Shown here: positions 1 to 7,945 of the stretch, piece by piece
Layout: each line of letters begins with the position of its first letter
Position numbering within the stretch: the stretch's first letter is position 1
NCBI GenBank assembly: GCA_937925635.1
Contig: CALALX010000037.1
Span: 1 to 19,808, forward strand
Direction: 5' to 3'
Source of the DNA: an uncultured Caulobacter sp.
GTDB lineage: Bacteria; Pseudomonadota; Alphaproteobacteria; Caulobacterales; Caulobacteraceae
DNA: 19,808 nucleotides
Program-made: the position numbers and the translations under genes
Notes under the pieces: generated by a model
Database searches by the model: none
Seen by the model: the letters and a program-made list of their open reading frames with translations, nothing else
What the model was told of the DNA's origin: nothing

Positions 1-87
1 GATGGGGGTCGCCGCGCCCGCCGGCCCCGCCGCCAGGATCGCGAGGATCGCGAACCCGGCGACAGTCTTGCGGAGGCGGTCGGTCAC
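1..87 (-). CDS. Secreted protein, N-terminus only (cut by window edge)
   Basis: The first 29 codons of a gene that continues past base 1. A GTG start at 87-85 overlaps the TGA stop of the upstream gamma-glutamyltransferase gene (86-84) as GTGA, a typical translational-coupling junction. The translation begins MTDRLRKTVAGFAILAILAA and continues GPAGAATPI: a basic N-region, a hydrophobic core of about 14 residues and an AxA-like site, which together make a good Sec signal peptide. There is no ATG in the frame before the edge. The function cannot be read from this fragment. As the last visible gene of the receptor / amidohydrolase / symporter / GGT operon it is probably another periplasmic enzyme of the same pathway, but that is inference. 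Confidence 0.72.
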   Translation of the reverse strand, partial: MTDRLRKTVAGFAILAILAAGPAGAATPI

Positions 88-1823
88 GGCGCCACCGCCA
101 GCGCGCCCGGCCGGCGCGGGTCGGCGGCCCCGAGGTAGAGGCCCTTGTCGATCATGATGGACTGGGCGCTGCCCATGGTCTCGGCGGTCTTCACGGGATG
201 GCCTTTCGCGCGGAGCGCCGCGACCGTGTCAGGATTGAAGTTAGGCTCGACCTCCAGCGTGTCGGTCGCGGCCTGGAAGATCCGCGGCTGGTGCGTCGCC
301 TCGGCGACGTTGAGGTCGAAATCGATGACATTGACGATCACCTGCAGAACCGTGTCGATGATCGTGCTGCCGCCCGGGGTGCCTGTGATCAGCCAGGGGC
401 GGCCGTCCTTGAAGACGATGGTCGGCATCATCGTCGACAGCATCCGCTTGCCCGGCTGCATGCCGTTCAGCGGCGCCGGTTCGCCCTTATCCAGAGCGTC
501 GAACGCCTGCTCGTGGCTGTAGTTGTTCATCTGGTTGTTGAGGACGAATCCCGCCCCCTCGACCATCACGCCTGAGCCGAAGTCCGCGCCCAAGGTATAG
601 GTCGTCGAGACCACGTTGCCGGCCGCGTCGGCGACGCTGAAATGGGTGGTGCTCGGACTCTCGTACTTCCAGGGATCGCCGGCGCCCAGAGCCCTGGCGG
701 GCTGCGCCTTTTCGACATCGATCAGCCGCGCCCGCTCGTCGCCGTAGGCCTTGGAGATGAAGCCCTTGAGCGGCGCCTTCACGAAGTCGGTGTCGCCCAG
801 GAAGCGGTACCGGTCGGCGTAGGCCAGTTTCATCGTCTCGGACATCACATGGAGCACGCCCGAGGAGCCGGCCCCGCCCAGCGCCTTGAGATCGAAGTGC
901 TCGAGGATGTTCAGCATCTGAAGCAGCGTCGCGCCGCCCGCGCTGGCCGGCGGCGTGGTGGCCACCGTGTAGCCGCGGTAAGTCCCCATCAGCGGTTCCC
1001 GCACCACCGGACGGTAGGCGGCGAGGTCTTCGAGGGTGATCAGGCCGTTGTGGGCCTTCATGTCGGCCGCCAAGCGCCGCGCGATCTCGCCACGGTAGAA
1101 GGCGTCGGCGCCGTGGTCGGCGATCTGCTGCAGCGACCAGGCGAGATCCGGCTGCCTGAGCACCTCGCCCGCTTTGTAGAGCTGGCCGCCGTCCTTGTAG
1201 AACGCCGTCTGGCCGGCGGCGCTTTCGGTCATCCGCTCCTGCGCCCAGCTGAACACGAAGGCCTCGTCCGGGCTCAGCACGACGCCGTCGGCGGCCAGCC
1301 GGATGGCCGGGGCGACGACATCCTTCCAGGGCAGATTGCCGTACTGCCGGTGGGCCAGGGCCAGGCCGGCGACGGTGCCGGGGACGGCCGGAGCGCGATA
1401 GCCGCGCGACGCCCGCGCCGTCTCCTCGCCGTCGCCATTGATGAACATGTCCAGGGTCGCGGCCCTCGGCGCCACCGAGCGGAAGTCGATGACGATCGTT
1501 TTCTGCGAGGCCGCGTCATGGACCATCATGAAGCCGTCGCCGCCGATGTTGCCGGCCCGCGGCAGGGTCACCGCCAGCGCGAAGCCGACCGCCACCGCCG
1601 CGTCGACGGCGTTTCCGCCCCTGCGCAGAGTCTCGGCGCCGACCTGGCTGGCGATCTCGTTCTGGCTGACCACCATCCCCCGGGTCCCGACCACCGGATG
1701 GTGGATCGAGGGGTATTCGAGCAGCTGCTTGCGCTGGGCCTGCGCGAAGGCGGGGGCCGTCGGCGCCCAGCCGATCGAGACGGCGGCGAGCGCCGCGACG
1801 AAGCCGTTGAAGAGTTTACGCAT
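84..1823 (-). CDS. ggt: Gamma-glutamyltransferase / gamma-glutamyl hydrolase, periplasmic
   Basis: A 579-residue Ntn-hydrolase of the gamma-glutamyltranspeptidase family, full length for the family. It transfers or hydrolyses the gamma-glutamyl group of glutathione, gamma-glutamyl peptides or poly-gamma-glutamate. Residues 1-28 are a Sec signal peptide ending AFA. The precursor should self-cleave before Thr392 in STTHFSV to give two subunits. Relative to E. coli GGT (offset +1) the substrate-binding residues are Arg115, Thr410, Gln431, Ser463/Thr464 and Gly484-Gly485. Two positions differ: Gly412 replaces Asn411, and Asn434 replaces Asp433, the residue that binds the alpha-amino group. The start codon is 3 bp after the symporter stop, with AGGGA at 1834-1838 as ribosome binding site. 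Membership of the family is clear; the exact substrate is not. Confidence 0.95.
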   Translation of the reverse strand: MRKLFNGFVAALAAVSIGWAPTAPAFAQAQRKQLLEYPSIHHPVVGTRGMVVSQNEIASQVGAETLRRGGNAVDAAVAVGFALAVTLPRAGNIGGDGFMMVHDAASQKTIVIDFRSVAPRAATLDMFINGDGEETARASRGYRAPAVPGTVAGLALAHRQYGNLPWKDVVAPAIRLAADGVVLSPDEAFVFSWAQERMTESAAGQTAFYKDGGQLYKAGEVLRQPDLAWSLQQIADHGADAFYRGEIARRLAADMKAHNGLITLEDLAAYRPVVREPLMGTYRGYTVATTPPASAGGATLLQMLNILEHFDLKALGGAGSSGVLHVMSETMKLAYADRYRFLGDTDFVKAPLKGFISKAYGDERARLIDVEKAQPARALGAGDPWKYESPSTTHFSVADAAGNVVSTTYTLGADFGSGVMVEGAGFVLNNQMNNYSHEQAFDALDKGEPAPLNGMQPGKRMLSTMMPTIVFKDGRPWLITGTPGGSTIIDTVLQVIVNVIDFDLNVAEATHQPRIFQAATDTLEVEPNFNPDTVAALRAKGHPVKTAETMGSAQSIMIDKGLYLGAADPRRPGALAVAP

Positions 1824-1826
1824 CGG

Positions 1827-3119
1827 TCAAACGTCCCTGGAGGCCTTGTACTGGTCGACATCGATCTCGCGTTCCCAGCGCCCCACGGCGGTGGCGACCG
1901 CCAGGTCGCCGGTGACATTGGGCACCGTGCGGATCATGTCGAGGAAGCGGTCGAACGGCAGGATGAAGCCGACCAGCAGCGCGGTCTGCTCGGGTCCGAC
2001 GCCGATCGCGCCGAGCACCGCGGCGAGCACGAACAGTGATCCCGACGGCACCGGACCGGCGCCCATGGCGATCAGCGGCGTGATGACCAGGATCACCGCG
2101 TAGTCGGCGGGGCTCAGGATCACGCCGAAGGCCTGGGCCGCGAACAGCGCCAGCATGCCGACGTACATCGCCGTGCCGTCCATGCCGATGCTGGCGCCGA
2201 GCGGCAGCACCGTGGACGACACCGCCGGCTTCACGCCGAGGTTCTGCTCCGCCACGCGGATCGCCACCGGCAGGGTCGCCGAGCTCGATGCGGTCGAGAA
2301 ACCGACCATGATCGCGTCCGCGACGCCGCGGAAGAACGGCGCCACCGGCAGCCAGGCCAGAAAGCGGACGATCAGTCCGTGGGTGATCAGCGTCTGGATC
2401 AACGAGCCGATGATCACGCAGATCGCCAGGTTGAAGACATGGACGAAGGTCGCCGGACCGTTCTGGCCCATGACCACGGCGATCAGGGCGAACACGCCGA
2501 TCGGGGCCAGCTCCATCACCAGGCTGACGACCTTGAGCATCACCGCCGAGCCCGAGGCCAGGCCCCTGGCCAGCGGTTTGCCCTCATCGCCCGCGACGAT
2601 GGTCGCCACCCCGACGACGATGGCGAAGAAGATGATGGCCAGGGTCTCGCCCTCGGCCAGCGCCTTGATCGGATTAAGCGGGATGATGCTGAGGAACAGC
2701 TCTGACGGCGACTTGGCGGGCGCCAGGTCCTGAGGGGCGGCTCCGGCCACCGCCGCTCCGGCGCCCGGCGTCAGCATCGTCGCCAGGGCAAGACCGATCG
2801 CCACCGCGATGAGCATGGTCCCGAAGTACATGAGGACGGTCTTCGCCCCGATCCGGCCGAGCCGCTTGGGGTCTCCGAGCTGGGCGACGCCCGAGGCGAT
2901 GATCATGAACACCAGCGGCGCCACGATCATCCGGATCAGCCGCACGAAGATGTCGCCGATCCACTTGAGGGCCGTTGCGTCTTCGCCAAGGAGCAGGCCG
3001 GCCACCGCGCCGATCACCAGCGCGCCCATGATCCGCTGCCAGAGCGGGACGCCGAACCAGAGGCCGGCCAGCCGCGCGAGCGGCCCCCGCCTGGGCGGGG
3101 TGAGATCGTCGACGGTCAT
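1827..3119 (-). CDS. Dicarboxylate/amino acid:cation symporter, glutamate/aspartate type
   Basis: A 430-residue inner-membrane carrier of the DAACS (SDF) family, which imports glutamate, aspartate or C4-dicarboxylates with cations. Visible hallmarks are the HP1 loop STASSSATLP (275-284), GMDGT (312-316) and the TM8 motif with Asp390, Asp394, Arg397, Thr398, Asn401 and Asp405. These fall at the same numbers as in the archaeal transporter GltPh, where Asp394 holds the amino group and Arg397 the side-chain carboxylate of aspartate. This argues for an acidic amino acid substrate. Gly312 replaces the usual Asn of NMDGT, a cation-site residue. The frame is open far upstream, but the ATG at 3119-3117 overlaps the preceding TGA as ATGA and gives the family-typical N-terminus. 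It lies between a secreted amidohydrolase and GGT, so it probably imports the amino acid they release. Confidence 0.92.
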   Translation of the reverse strand: MTVDDLTPPRRGPLARLAGLWFGVPLWQRIMGALVIGAVAGLLLGEDATALKWIGDIFVRLIRMIVAPLVFMIIASGVAQLGDPKRLGRIGAKTVLMYFGTMLIAVAIGLALATMLTPGAGAAVAGAAPQDLAPAKSPSELFLSIIPLNPIKALAEGETLAIIFFAIVVGVATIVAGDEGKPLARGLASGSAVMLKVVSLVMELAPIGVFALIAVVMGQNGPATFVHVFNLAICVIIGSLIQTLITHGLIVRFLAWLPVAPFFRGVADAIMVGFSTASSSATLPVAIRVAEQNLGVKPAVSSTVLPLGASIGMDGTAMYVGMLALFAAQAFGVILSPADYAVILVITPLIAMGAGPVPSGSLFVLAAVLGAIGVGPEQTALLVGFILPFDRFLDMIRTVPNVTGDLAVATAVGRWEREIDVDQYKASRDV

Positions 3120-4741
3120 GCCGGGCACTTCCATTCCGTTTGGACGGGGCGGCGCAGGCCCTTGCCGGCGAGCGCCAGGGTCGGCCGCCCCTCCTCGATG
3201 GCGAGGCGGCCGTTGACGAGCGCCCAGCGAACGCCGGCGGCGAGGCGGGTCGGATGCTCGTAGTCGGCGCGGGCGGCGAAGGTCTCGGGATCGAAGGCGA
3301 TCACGTCGGCGAACTGTCCGGGCCTGATGTAGCCGCGGTCGGTGATGCGAAGGCTGTCGGCCGTGAAGCCGGAACTGCGCCGCACGAATTGTTCGGGCGT
3401 CATCAGCCGGCCAGTCGCCACGAACTTCGTCCAGGCCAGCGGAAACGTTCCGTACTTGCGCGGATGGCCGGTGCTGCCGTCCGACCCCGTCATCACCCAG
3501 GGGCGCGCGGCGAAGGCGGTCACGTCGGCCTCGGTCATGTTGAAGCTGGCGACGGCGGCGTCGCCCTCGTCGCGGATGATGCGGATGGCGGCCTCGACCG
3601 GGTCGACGCCCCAGGCCGCCGCAACCGCGTCGAGGCGCTTGCCGACGTGCGGCCCCGTGGTCAGCAGCAGCGCGCCGGCGCCGCCCCGGCGGCGCAGGTT
3701 GTCGCTCATCTCGACGACCAGGCGGTCGCGCAGGGCCGGGTCGGCCAGCCGGGCGTTCTGGGCGGACCTGCCGCCGTCCTTGGCCCAGATCGGAACCAGC
3801 GCATTGCCCAGGTGCGTGCCCGAGGCCAGCCACGGATACTGGTCGGCGGTGACCTCGCGACCGCCGGCGATCTCGGCCTCGATCCGCGCGATGACCGTCG
3901 GAGCCTTGCCGTGCACGTCCACGCCCAGGGCCTTGATGTGCGCGAAATGGACCGGCATGTCGGCCTCGCGACCGATGCGCAGGGCCTCCTCGACGGCCGC
4001 CAGCAGGCCGACGTTGTCACTGCCCTCGTCGCGAAGGTGGCTGTCGTAGATCCCGCCCCGCGTCCCGGCCTCGCGGGCCAGCGCGATGACTTCCTCGGTC
4101 TTCGAGAAGCTCTGCGGCGAGTAGTAGAGCCCGGTCGAGAAGCCGATCGCGCCCTCGCACATGGCCCTGGCCACCAGCGCCTTCATCCGGCCGAGCTCGT
4201 CCGCCGTCGGCGCCCGGGCGGCGTCGCCGACCACGGCCTTGCGCACGGCGCCGAACCCCACATAGGCCGCGACGTTGACGCCCACGCCGCGCCGTTCCGC
4301 CCGGTCCATAAGGGCCGCAACCTCGGGCCGGCCATCGCCGTCGTTGCCGATCAAGACCGTGGTCACGCCCTGGGCGAGGTAGTTCAGGTTCGCCCGCCGC
4401 GTCGCGTCATCCGACGTCAGGTCGCCTGTCGCGTGGGTGTGGGGATCGATGAAACCCGGCGCCACGATCAGGCCCGTAGCGTCGACTTCCTTCGCTGACG
4501 TCATCCTCGAGCCGTCCCCGACGAACACGATCCGGTCGCCGGTGATCCCGACGTCCGCCCGGCGACCCGGCGCGCCGGTCCCGTCGATCACGGTCCCGCC
4601 GCGCAGGAGCAGGTCGAGGCGGGGGTTTGTCGCCTCGACCGCCCCGCCGCGCGATCCGCCGAGGGCCACGATCGCCACCAGGGCGGTCGCGATCCACGGC
4701 GGACGCACTTCGAGCGTTCCTCGGCGCGGGCGCCGGACCAT
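3116..4741 (-). CDS. D-aminoacylase-family amidohydrolase (N-acyl-D-amino-acid deacylase-like), probably exported
   Basis: A 541-residue metallo-amidohydrolase of the N-acyl-D-amino-acid deacylase / dihydroorotase-like group. The N-terminus has basic residues and then a hydrophobic stretch (about 15-28), consistent with export or a membrane anchor. Motifs in order: PGFIDPHTH with His101/His103, GAIGFSTGLYY (197-207), His235 in YDSHLRDEG, His268 in HFAHIK, TADQYPW (298-304) and the likely catalytic Asp421 in GSDGSTGHPRKYGTFP. The position equivalent to the Cys zinc ligand of Alcaligenes D-aminoacylase (GNCG) is Asp134 (GNDG), so this is a variant subgroup. GAGAGG at 4747-4752 is a good ribosome binding site 5 bases before the ATG. 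It sits 27 bp after the receptor gene and overlaps the symporter gene. The family suggests hydrolysis of an N-acyl- or peptidyl-D-amino acid; the substrate is inferred. Confidence 0.88.
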   Translation of the reverse strand: MVRRPRRGTLEVRPPWIATALVAIVALGGSRGGAVEATNPRLDLLLRGGTVIDGTGAPGRRADVGITGDRIVFVGDGSRMTSAKEVDATGLIVAPGFIDPHTHATGDLTSDDATRRANLNYLAQGVTTVLIGNDGDGRPEVAALMDRAERRGVGVNVAAYVGFGAVRKAVVGDAARAPTADELGRMKALVARAMCEGAIGFSTGLYYSPQSFSKTEEVIALAREAGTRGGIYDSHLRDEGSDNVGLLAAVEEALRIGREADMPVHFAHIKALGVDVHGKAPTVIARIEAEIAGGREVTADQYPWLASGTHLGNALVPIWAKDGGRSAQNARLADPALRDRLVVEMSDNLRRRGGAGALLLTTGPHVGKRLDAVAAAWGVDPVEAAIRIIRDEGDAAVASFNMTEADVTAFAARPWVMTGSDGSTGHPRKYGTFPLAWTKFVATGRLMTPEQFVRRSSGFTADSLRITDRGYIRPGQFADVIAFDPETFAARADYEHPTRLAAGVRWALVNGRLAIEEGRPTLALAGKGLRRPVQTEWKCPA

Positions 4742-4768
4742 GACGACCTCTCAGACTTCAGACCGAAG

Positions 4769-7700
4769 CTAGAAACGCTTGCTGACAGTCGCGTACAGGA
4801 AGCGGCCGGTCGAGCTGTGGTACGAGCCGAGGTAGCCGAAGTTGTTCGACGCCAGCGGCGGATCCTTGTCCTCGATGTTCCGGACGCCGATACGCGCGGT
4901 AGTGTCGTCGAGGATACCCTCGCGCCAGCTGTACTGGCCGTACAGGTTGACGGTCGTCCATTCCTCGATCTCGAAATACTTGCCGCCTACCTGGGCCGGG
5001 CCAGTGTCGTACATCGCGCCGACGTAGTTCACGAACACGCCGGCGCCCCAGCCGTCCTTTCGCCAGGTCAGGCTGGCGGTCGCACGGTATTCCGGCGTGC
5101 CGTCGATCTTGATCTGGTTGCCGGCCGAAGCGACTGTCGGCCCCACCAGGGTGCCGGCGTCGATCGCCGCGATCAGCTGCTTCTCGATCTCGCCGGGCGC
5201 CTGATCGAACGTCAGGAACTTCGCAACGTTGACTTTGACCCGGAAGTCGCCGAGCGGCGTGTCATCCAGGTCGTAATCGATCGCGAAATCGACGCCCTCG
5301 ATGAGGCGCGGCTGCAGGTTCACGTAGAGTTCGTCGATGTAGGAAATCGCCGTCAGGGCCGAGGGGTTCAACGGGTCGCGGACCACGTTGGGGTTATAGC
5401 TTCCGTTGAGGCGCAGCAGGTAGTCGAGCGCGATCTCGCTAGTCGCCGGCAGAATGCCGATGACGTTCTTTTCGCGAATCTGCCACCAGTCGACCGTGAA
5501 AAGCAGATTGCCATAGTTTTCCGGGATGAAATTCGGGCGGTAGACCAGACCGGCGGACGCGTTGTCGGCCTCTTCCGGTTTCAGATCCTGGTTTCCGCTC
5601 CGCAATTCGACCGTGCTGACGCCGGTGCAGGTGGTGGCCATGATCCGGCAGAAGGCAAAGTCGGTGCGGGTGTTCGAAACCGTGGTCCCGTCACTGTAGA
5701 ACTGCGGCAGGTTCGGCGCACGGTAGCTCTGCGATAGCGAGCCCCGCAGCGACAGGCCGCCGCCGACCTTCCACAGCACAGCGAGCTTCGGCTTCAGCAC
5801 GTTGCCGAAGTCCGAATAGTACTCGTCGCGGGCCGCCAGCTGGATGTTCACTTCCTCGACGAGCGGGATGTTCATATCCGGCGAAATCACGGGGATCGCG
5901 AACTCGGCGTAGACCGACGAGATCGTGCGGTCGCCCTGGACGTCTGGAGAACCGCTGGCCCCCATGACGTCGGTGCCGTAGGTCAGGCCGGTCACGGCGT
6001 TGGTGTAGGTGATCGTGCCGTCGAGGCGCTTGTCGCGGTCGTCCTCGAAGGTCTCGGAGCGGAACTCCACGCCGACGGCCAGGCCGACGTCGCCGGCGGG
6101 CAGTGAGAAGAGATCGTTCCGCGAGACCTTGAAGTCCACCATGCCCAGCGTCGTCTCGCTGATGCGATAGACGTTGATCAAGAAGGAATCGATCGTCGCG
6201 CGGCTGTTCGGCGTCCCGTCGCCCAGCTGGTAGGCGAGCGGATCCTGGGTGCCGCCGTTGAACGGGTTGTACGCGTCAGAGGTGCCCCGCGACACGGCCT
6301 GCTGGAACAGCGTGTTGCTGATCGCGTTGCGGGTCATATCCTTGGTGCGGGCCGAGGAGTAGACGAGCGCCGTCTCCCAGTCCCAGCCGTTCCACTCGCC
6401 GCGCAGGCCGCCCAGCAGGCGAATGCTGTCGTCGGTCACCGTGTAGTAGCGCGGGCCGGTGTCGACGGGGCGGTAGTTGACGATGTTCAGCGCCAGACCG
6501 CCAGTCGGAACGTTGGTCAGGCCGGACAGACGGTTCGGGTTGGCGACGCCCCCGATGAGGGTCGGACCGAACGGGTTCCAGTAGGCGCCAGCGGCGATGC
6601 TGATCGGCGCCGAGGAGATCGGCGCGGACTGTTCGCGACTGCCGTTGAACAGGGAGTGATAGTAGCCGAGCTCGGCGAAGAACTCGACGCCGTTGTCCAG
6701 GTCCTTTTCGATCGTGGAGAAGAGGTTGGTCCGCTCGACGGCGCCCCGCAGGGTGCGATCCGGGTTTTCGTCATAGCGAAGCGGACGCTGGGCCGTGCCG
6801 GTGGTCGACCCGCTGCGCAGGCAGAGGTCCGAACTGCCGCCGTAGGCCTGGCTGCTGCAGTTGGCTAGGCTGGTCGGTTCGACGTGGAAGACGCCGCTGG
6901 CCGTCAGGTTGACGCCGCTCTGCTTCACCTGCAGCGCCGAACTGCTCGAGGTCAGGCCGACGACATTGAACGCGCCCCAGGGGCTGGAAGTCGAACGGTT
7001 GTCGAAAGAGGTGCTGCCGTCCCACGGCGTGCCGGCGACGCCCGGCCGGTGGTCTTCGCTGGCTGAATAGTCACGCTCGCTCGCGTTCATCCGCGTGCGG
7101 CCGGTGTAGCTGCCGAAGAAGGTGACCCGCGTGCCGTCCGACAGCTCGGCGCCGGCCTTCAGATTGAAGTTGCCCTCATGGTAGCCGGTGCCTTCGGACG
7201 CGCCGCCGGTGGCCTCGATCCGGAGACCGTCGTAGTCGGTGTCGAGAACGTTGTTGACCACCCCGGCCACCGCGTCGGAGCCGTAGATGGCGGCGGCGCC
7301 GTCCCGCAGGACTTCAATGCGCTTCACGCCGGTCACCGGCAGGGCATTGGTGTTCGGCGTCTGGACCGGGACGAAATTTTCCGTCTGGCTGCCAGGGTGC
7401 AGGACGGCGCGGCGGCCGTTGATCAGCATCAGCGTGTTGCCCGATCCCAGGTCACGCAGGTTCAGCGAGGCCACATCGCCTCGGGCGTCGTTCAGGTTGC
7501 CCGTCGTCCGGGCCTCCTGAAACGCGACTCCGCCAGACTGCGGGATCGAGCGGAACAGCTCATCGCCCGAGACCGCGCCGGTCGCCACGACATCATCGGC
7601 GCCAACGACAGTCACGGGAAGCGCGGTATCGACCTTGGCCCCCTTGATGTTGGAGCCGACGACGGTGATCGCCTCGACTTCCGTGCCCTCGACGCCGTCG

Positions 7701-7804
7701 CCGGGATCGGAGTCCTGAGCGAAGGCGGCGGACGCCATGAGCGTGGTCGCGGCGCCGGCCAGCAGCGCGAGTTTCAGGCCTTGCGTGATGATCTTGCGGG
7801 ACAT
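4769..7804 (-). CDS. TonB-dependent outer-membrane receptor
   Basis: A 1011-residue TonB-dependent receptor for active import across the outer membrane. Residues 1-29 form a signal peptide ending AFA. A TonB-box-like EAITVVG lies at about 44-50. The plug domain follows (about 55-190) with NLRDLGSGNTLMLINGRRAV and the hallmark RIEVLRDGAAAIYG (162-175). The rest is a 22-strand-type barrel that ends in the aromatic terminus ATVSKRF, as BAM-assembled proteins do. The ligand cannot be deduced from the sequence. As first gene of an operon with a D-aminoacylase-like enzyme, an acidic amino acid symporter and GGT, it plausibly takes up oligopeptides containing glutamate or D-amino acids rather than iron. 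The start is supported by an SD-like GGGGG about 10 bases upstream. Confidence 0.94.
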   Translation of the reverse strand: MSRKIITQGLKLALLAGAATTLMASAAFAQDSDPGDGVEGTEVEAITVVGSNIKGAKVDTALPVTVVGADDVVATGAVSGDELFRSIPQSGGVAFQEARTTGNLNDARGDVASLNLRDLGSGNTLMLINGRRAVLHPGSQTENFVPVQTPNTNALPVTGVKRIEVLRDGAAAIYGSDAVAGVVNNVLDTDYDGLRIEATGGASEGTGYHEGNFNLKAGAELSDGTRVTFFGSYTGRTRMNASERDYSASEDHRPGVAGTPWDGSTSFDNRSTSSPWGAFNVVGLTSSSSALQVKQSGVNLTASGVFHVEPTSLANCSSQAYGGSSDLCLRSGSTTGTAQRPLRYDENPDRTLRGAVERTNLFSTIEKDLDNGVEFFAELGYYHSLFNGSREQSAPISSAPISIAAGAYWNPFGPTLIGGVANPNRLSGLTNVPTGGLALNIVNYRPVDTGPRYYTVTDDSIRLLGGLRGEWNGWDWETALVYSSARTKDMTRNAISNTLFQQAVSRGTSDAYNPFNGGTQDPLAYQLGDGTPNSRATIDSFLINVYRISETTLGMVDFKVSRNDLFSLPAGDVGLAVGVEFRSETFEDDRDKRLDGTITYTNAVTGLTYGTDVMGASGSPDVQGDRTISSVYAEFAIPVISPDMNIPLVEEVNIQLAARDEYYSDFGNVLKPKLAVLWKVGGGLSLRGSLSQSYRAPNLPQFYSDGTTVSNTRTDFAFCRIMATTCTGVSTVELRSGNQDLKPEEADNASAGLVYRPNFIPENYGNLLFTVDWWQIREKNVIGILPATSEIALDYLLRLNGSYNPNVVRDPLNPSALTAISYIDELYVNLQPRLIEGVDFAIDYDLDDTPLGDFRVKVNVAKFLTFDQAPGEIEKQLIAAIDAGTLVGPTVASAGNQIKIDGTPEYRATASLTWRKDGWGAGVFVNYVGAMYDTGPAQVGGKYFEIEEWTTVNLYGQYSWREGILDDTTARIGVRNIEDKDPPLASNNFGYLGSYHSSTGRFLYATVSKRF

Positions 7805-7924
7805 GTCCCAAACCCCCTTGTGTGCGCGGACCGGTCGTTCCGTCCTGTTTCCGCCGTTCCCGGAAGGATCGGTCGTCCCCGAACGCCAGCCAATAACCTC
7901 AGCCTTTCAGATGGTTCAGAAAGG

Positions 7925-7941
7925 CATAGCCATACGTTATG
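7925..7941. promoter_or_regulatory. Candidate LysR-type box 1, upstream of the TonB receptor operon
   Basis: Inverted repeat GCATA-N9-TATGC (7924-7942). It contains the classic T-N11-A LysR signature as CAT (7925-7927)-N11-ATG (7939-7941). It lies just past the stop codon of the DgcA-like gene and about 120 bp before the receptor start. On the coding strand it reads CATAAC-N8-ATG and resembles two further boxes at 10015-10031 and 10974-10990. A TTATTG about 30 bp downstream (7896-7891 on the minus strand) could be a -10 element, but no convincing -35 is visible. Binding by the local LysR protein is inferred. Confidence 0.5.
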
Positions 7942-7945
7942 CAAC

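Noticed and set aside
642..2039. Long plus-strand open frames opposite region 1 and 2 genes (also 3140-4498, 7178-8620, 9049-10950, 11001-12452)
   Set aside because: They are antisense to well-supported genes, are rich in Arg/Gly/Ala/His without domains, and arise from high GC3 in the true genes.
3120..3833. N-terminal extension of the symporter frame upstream of 3119
   Set aside because: The extension is low-complexity Arg/Gly/Pro sequence lying inside the amidohydrolase gene; the ATG at 3119 with ATGA overlap gives the family-typical N-terminus.
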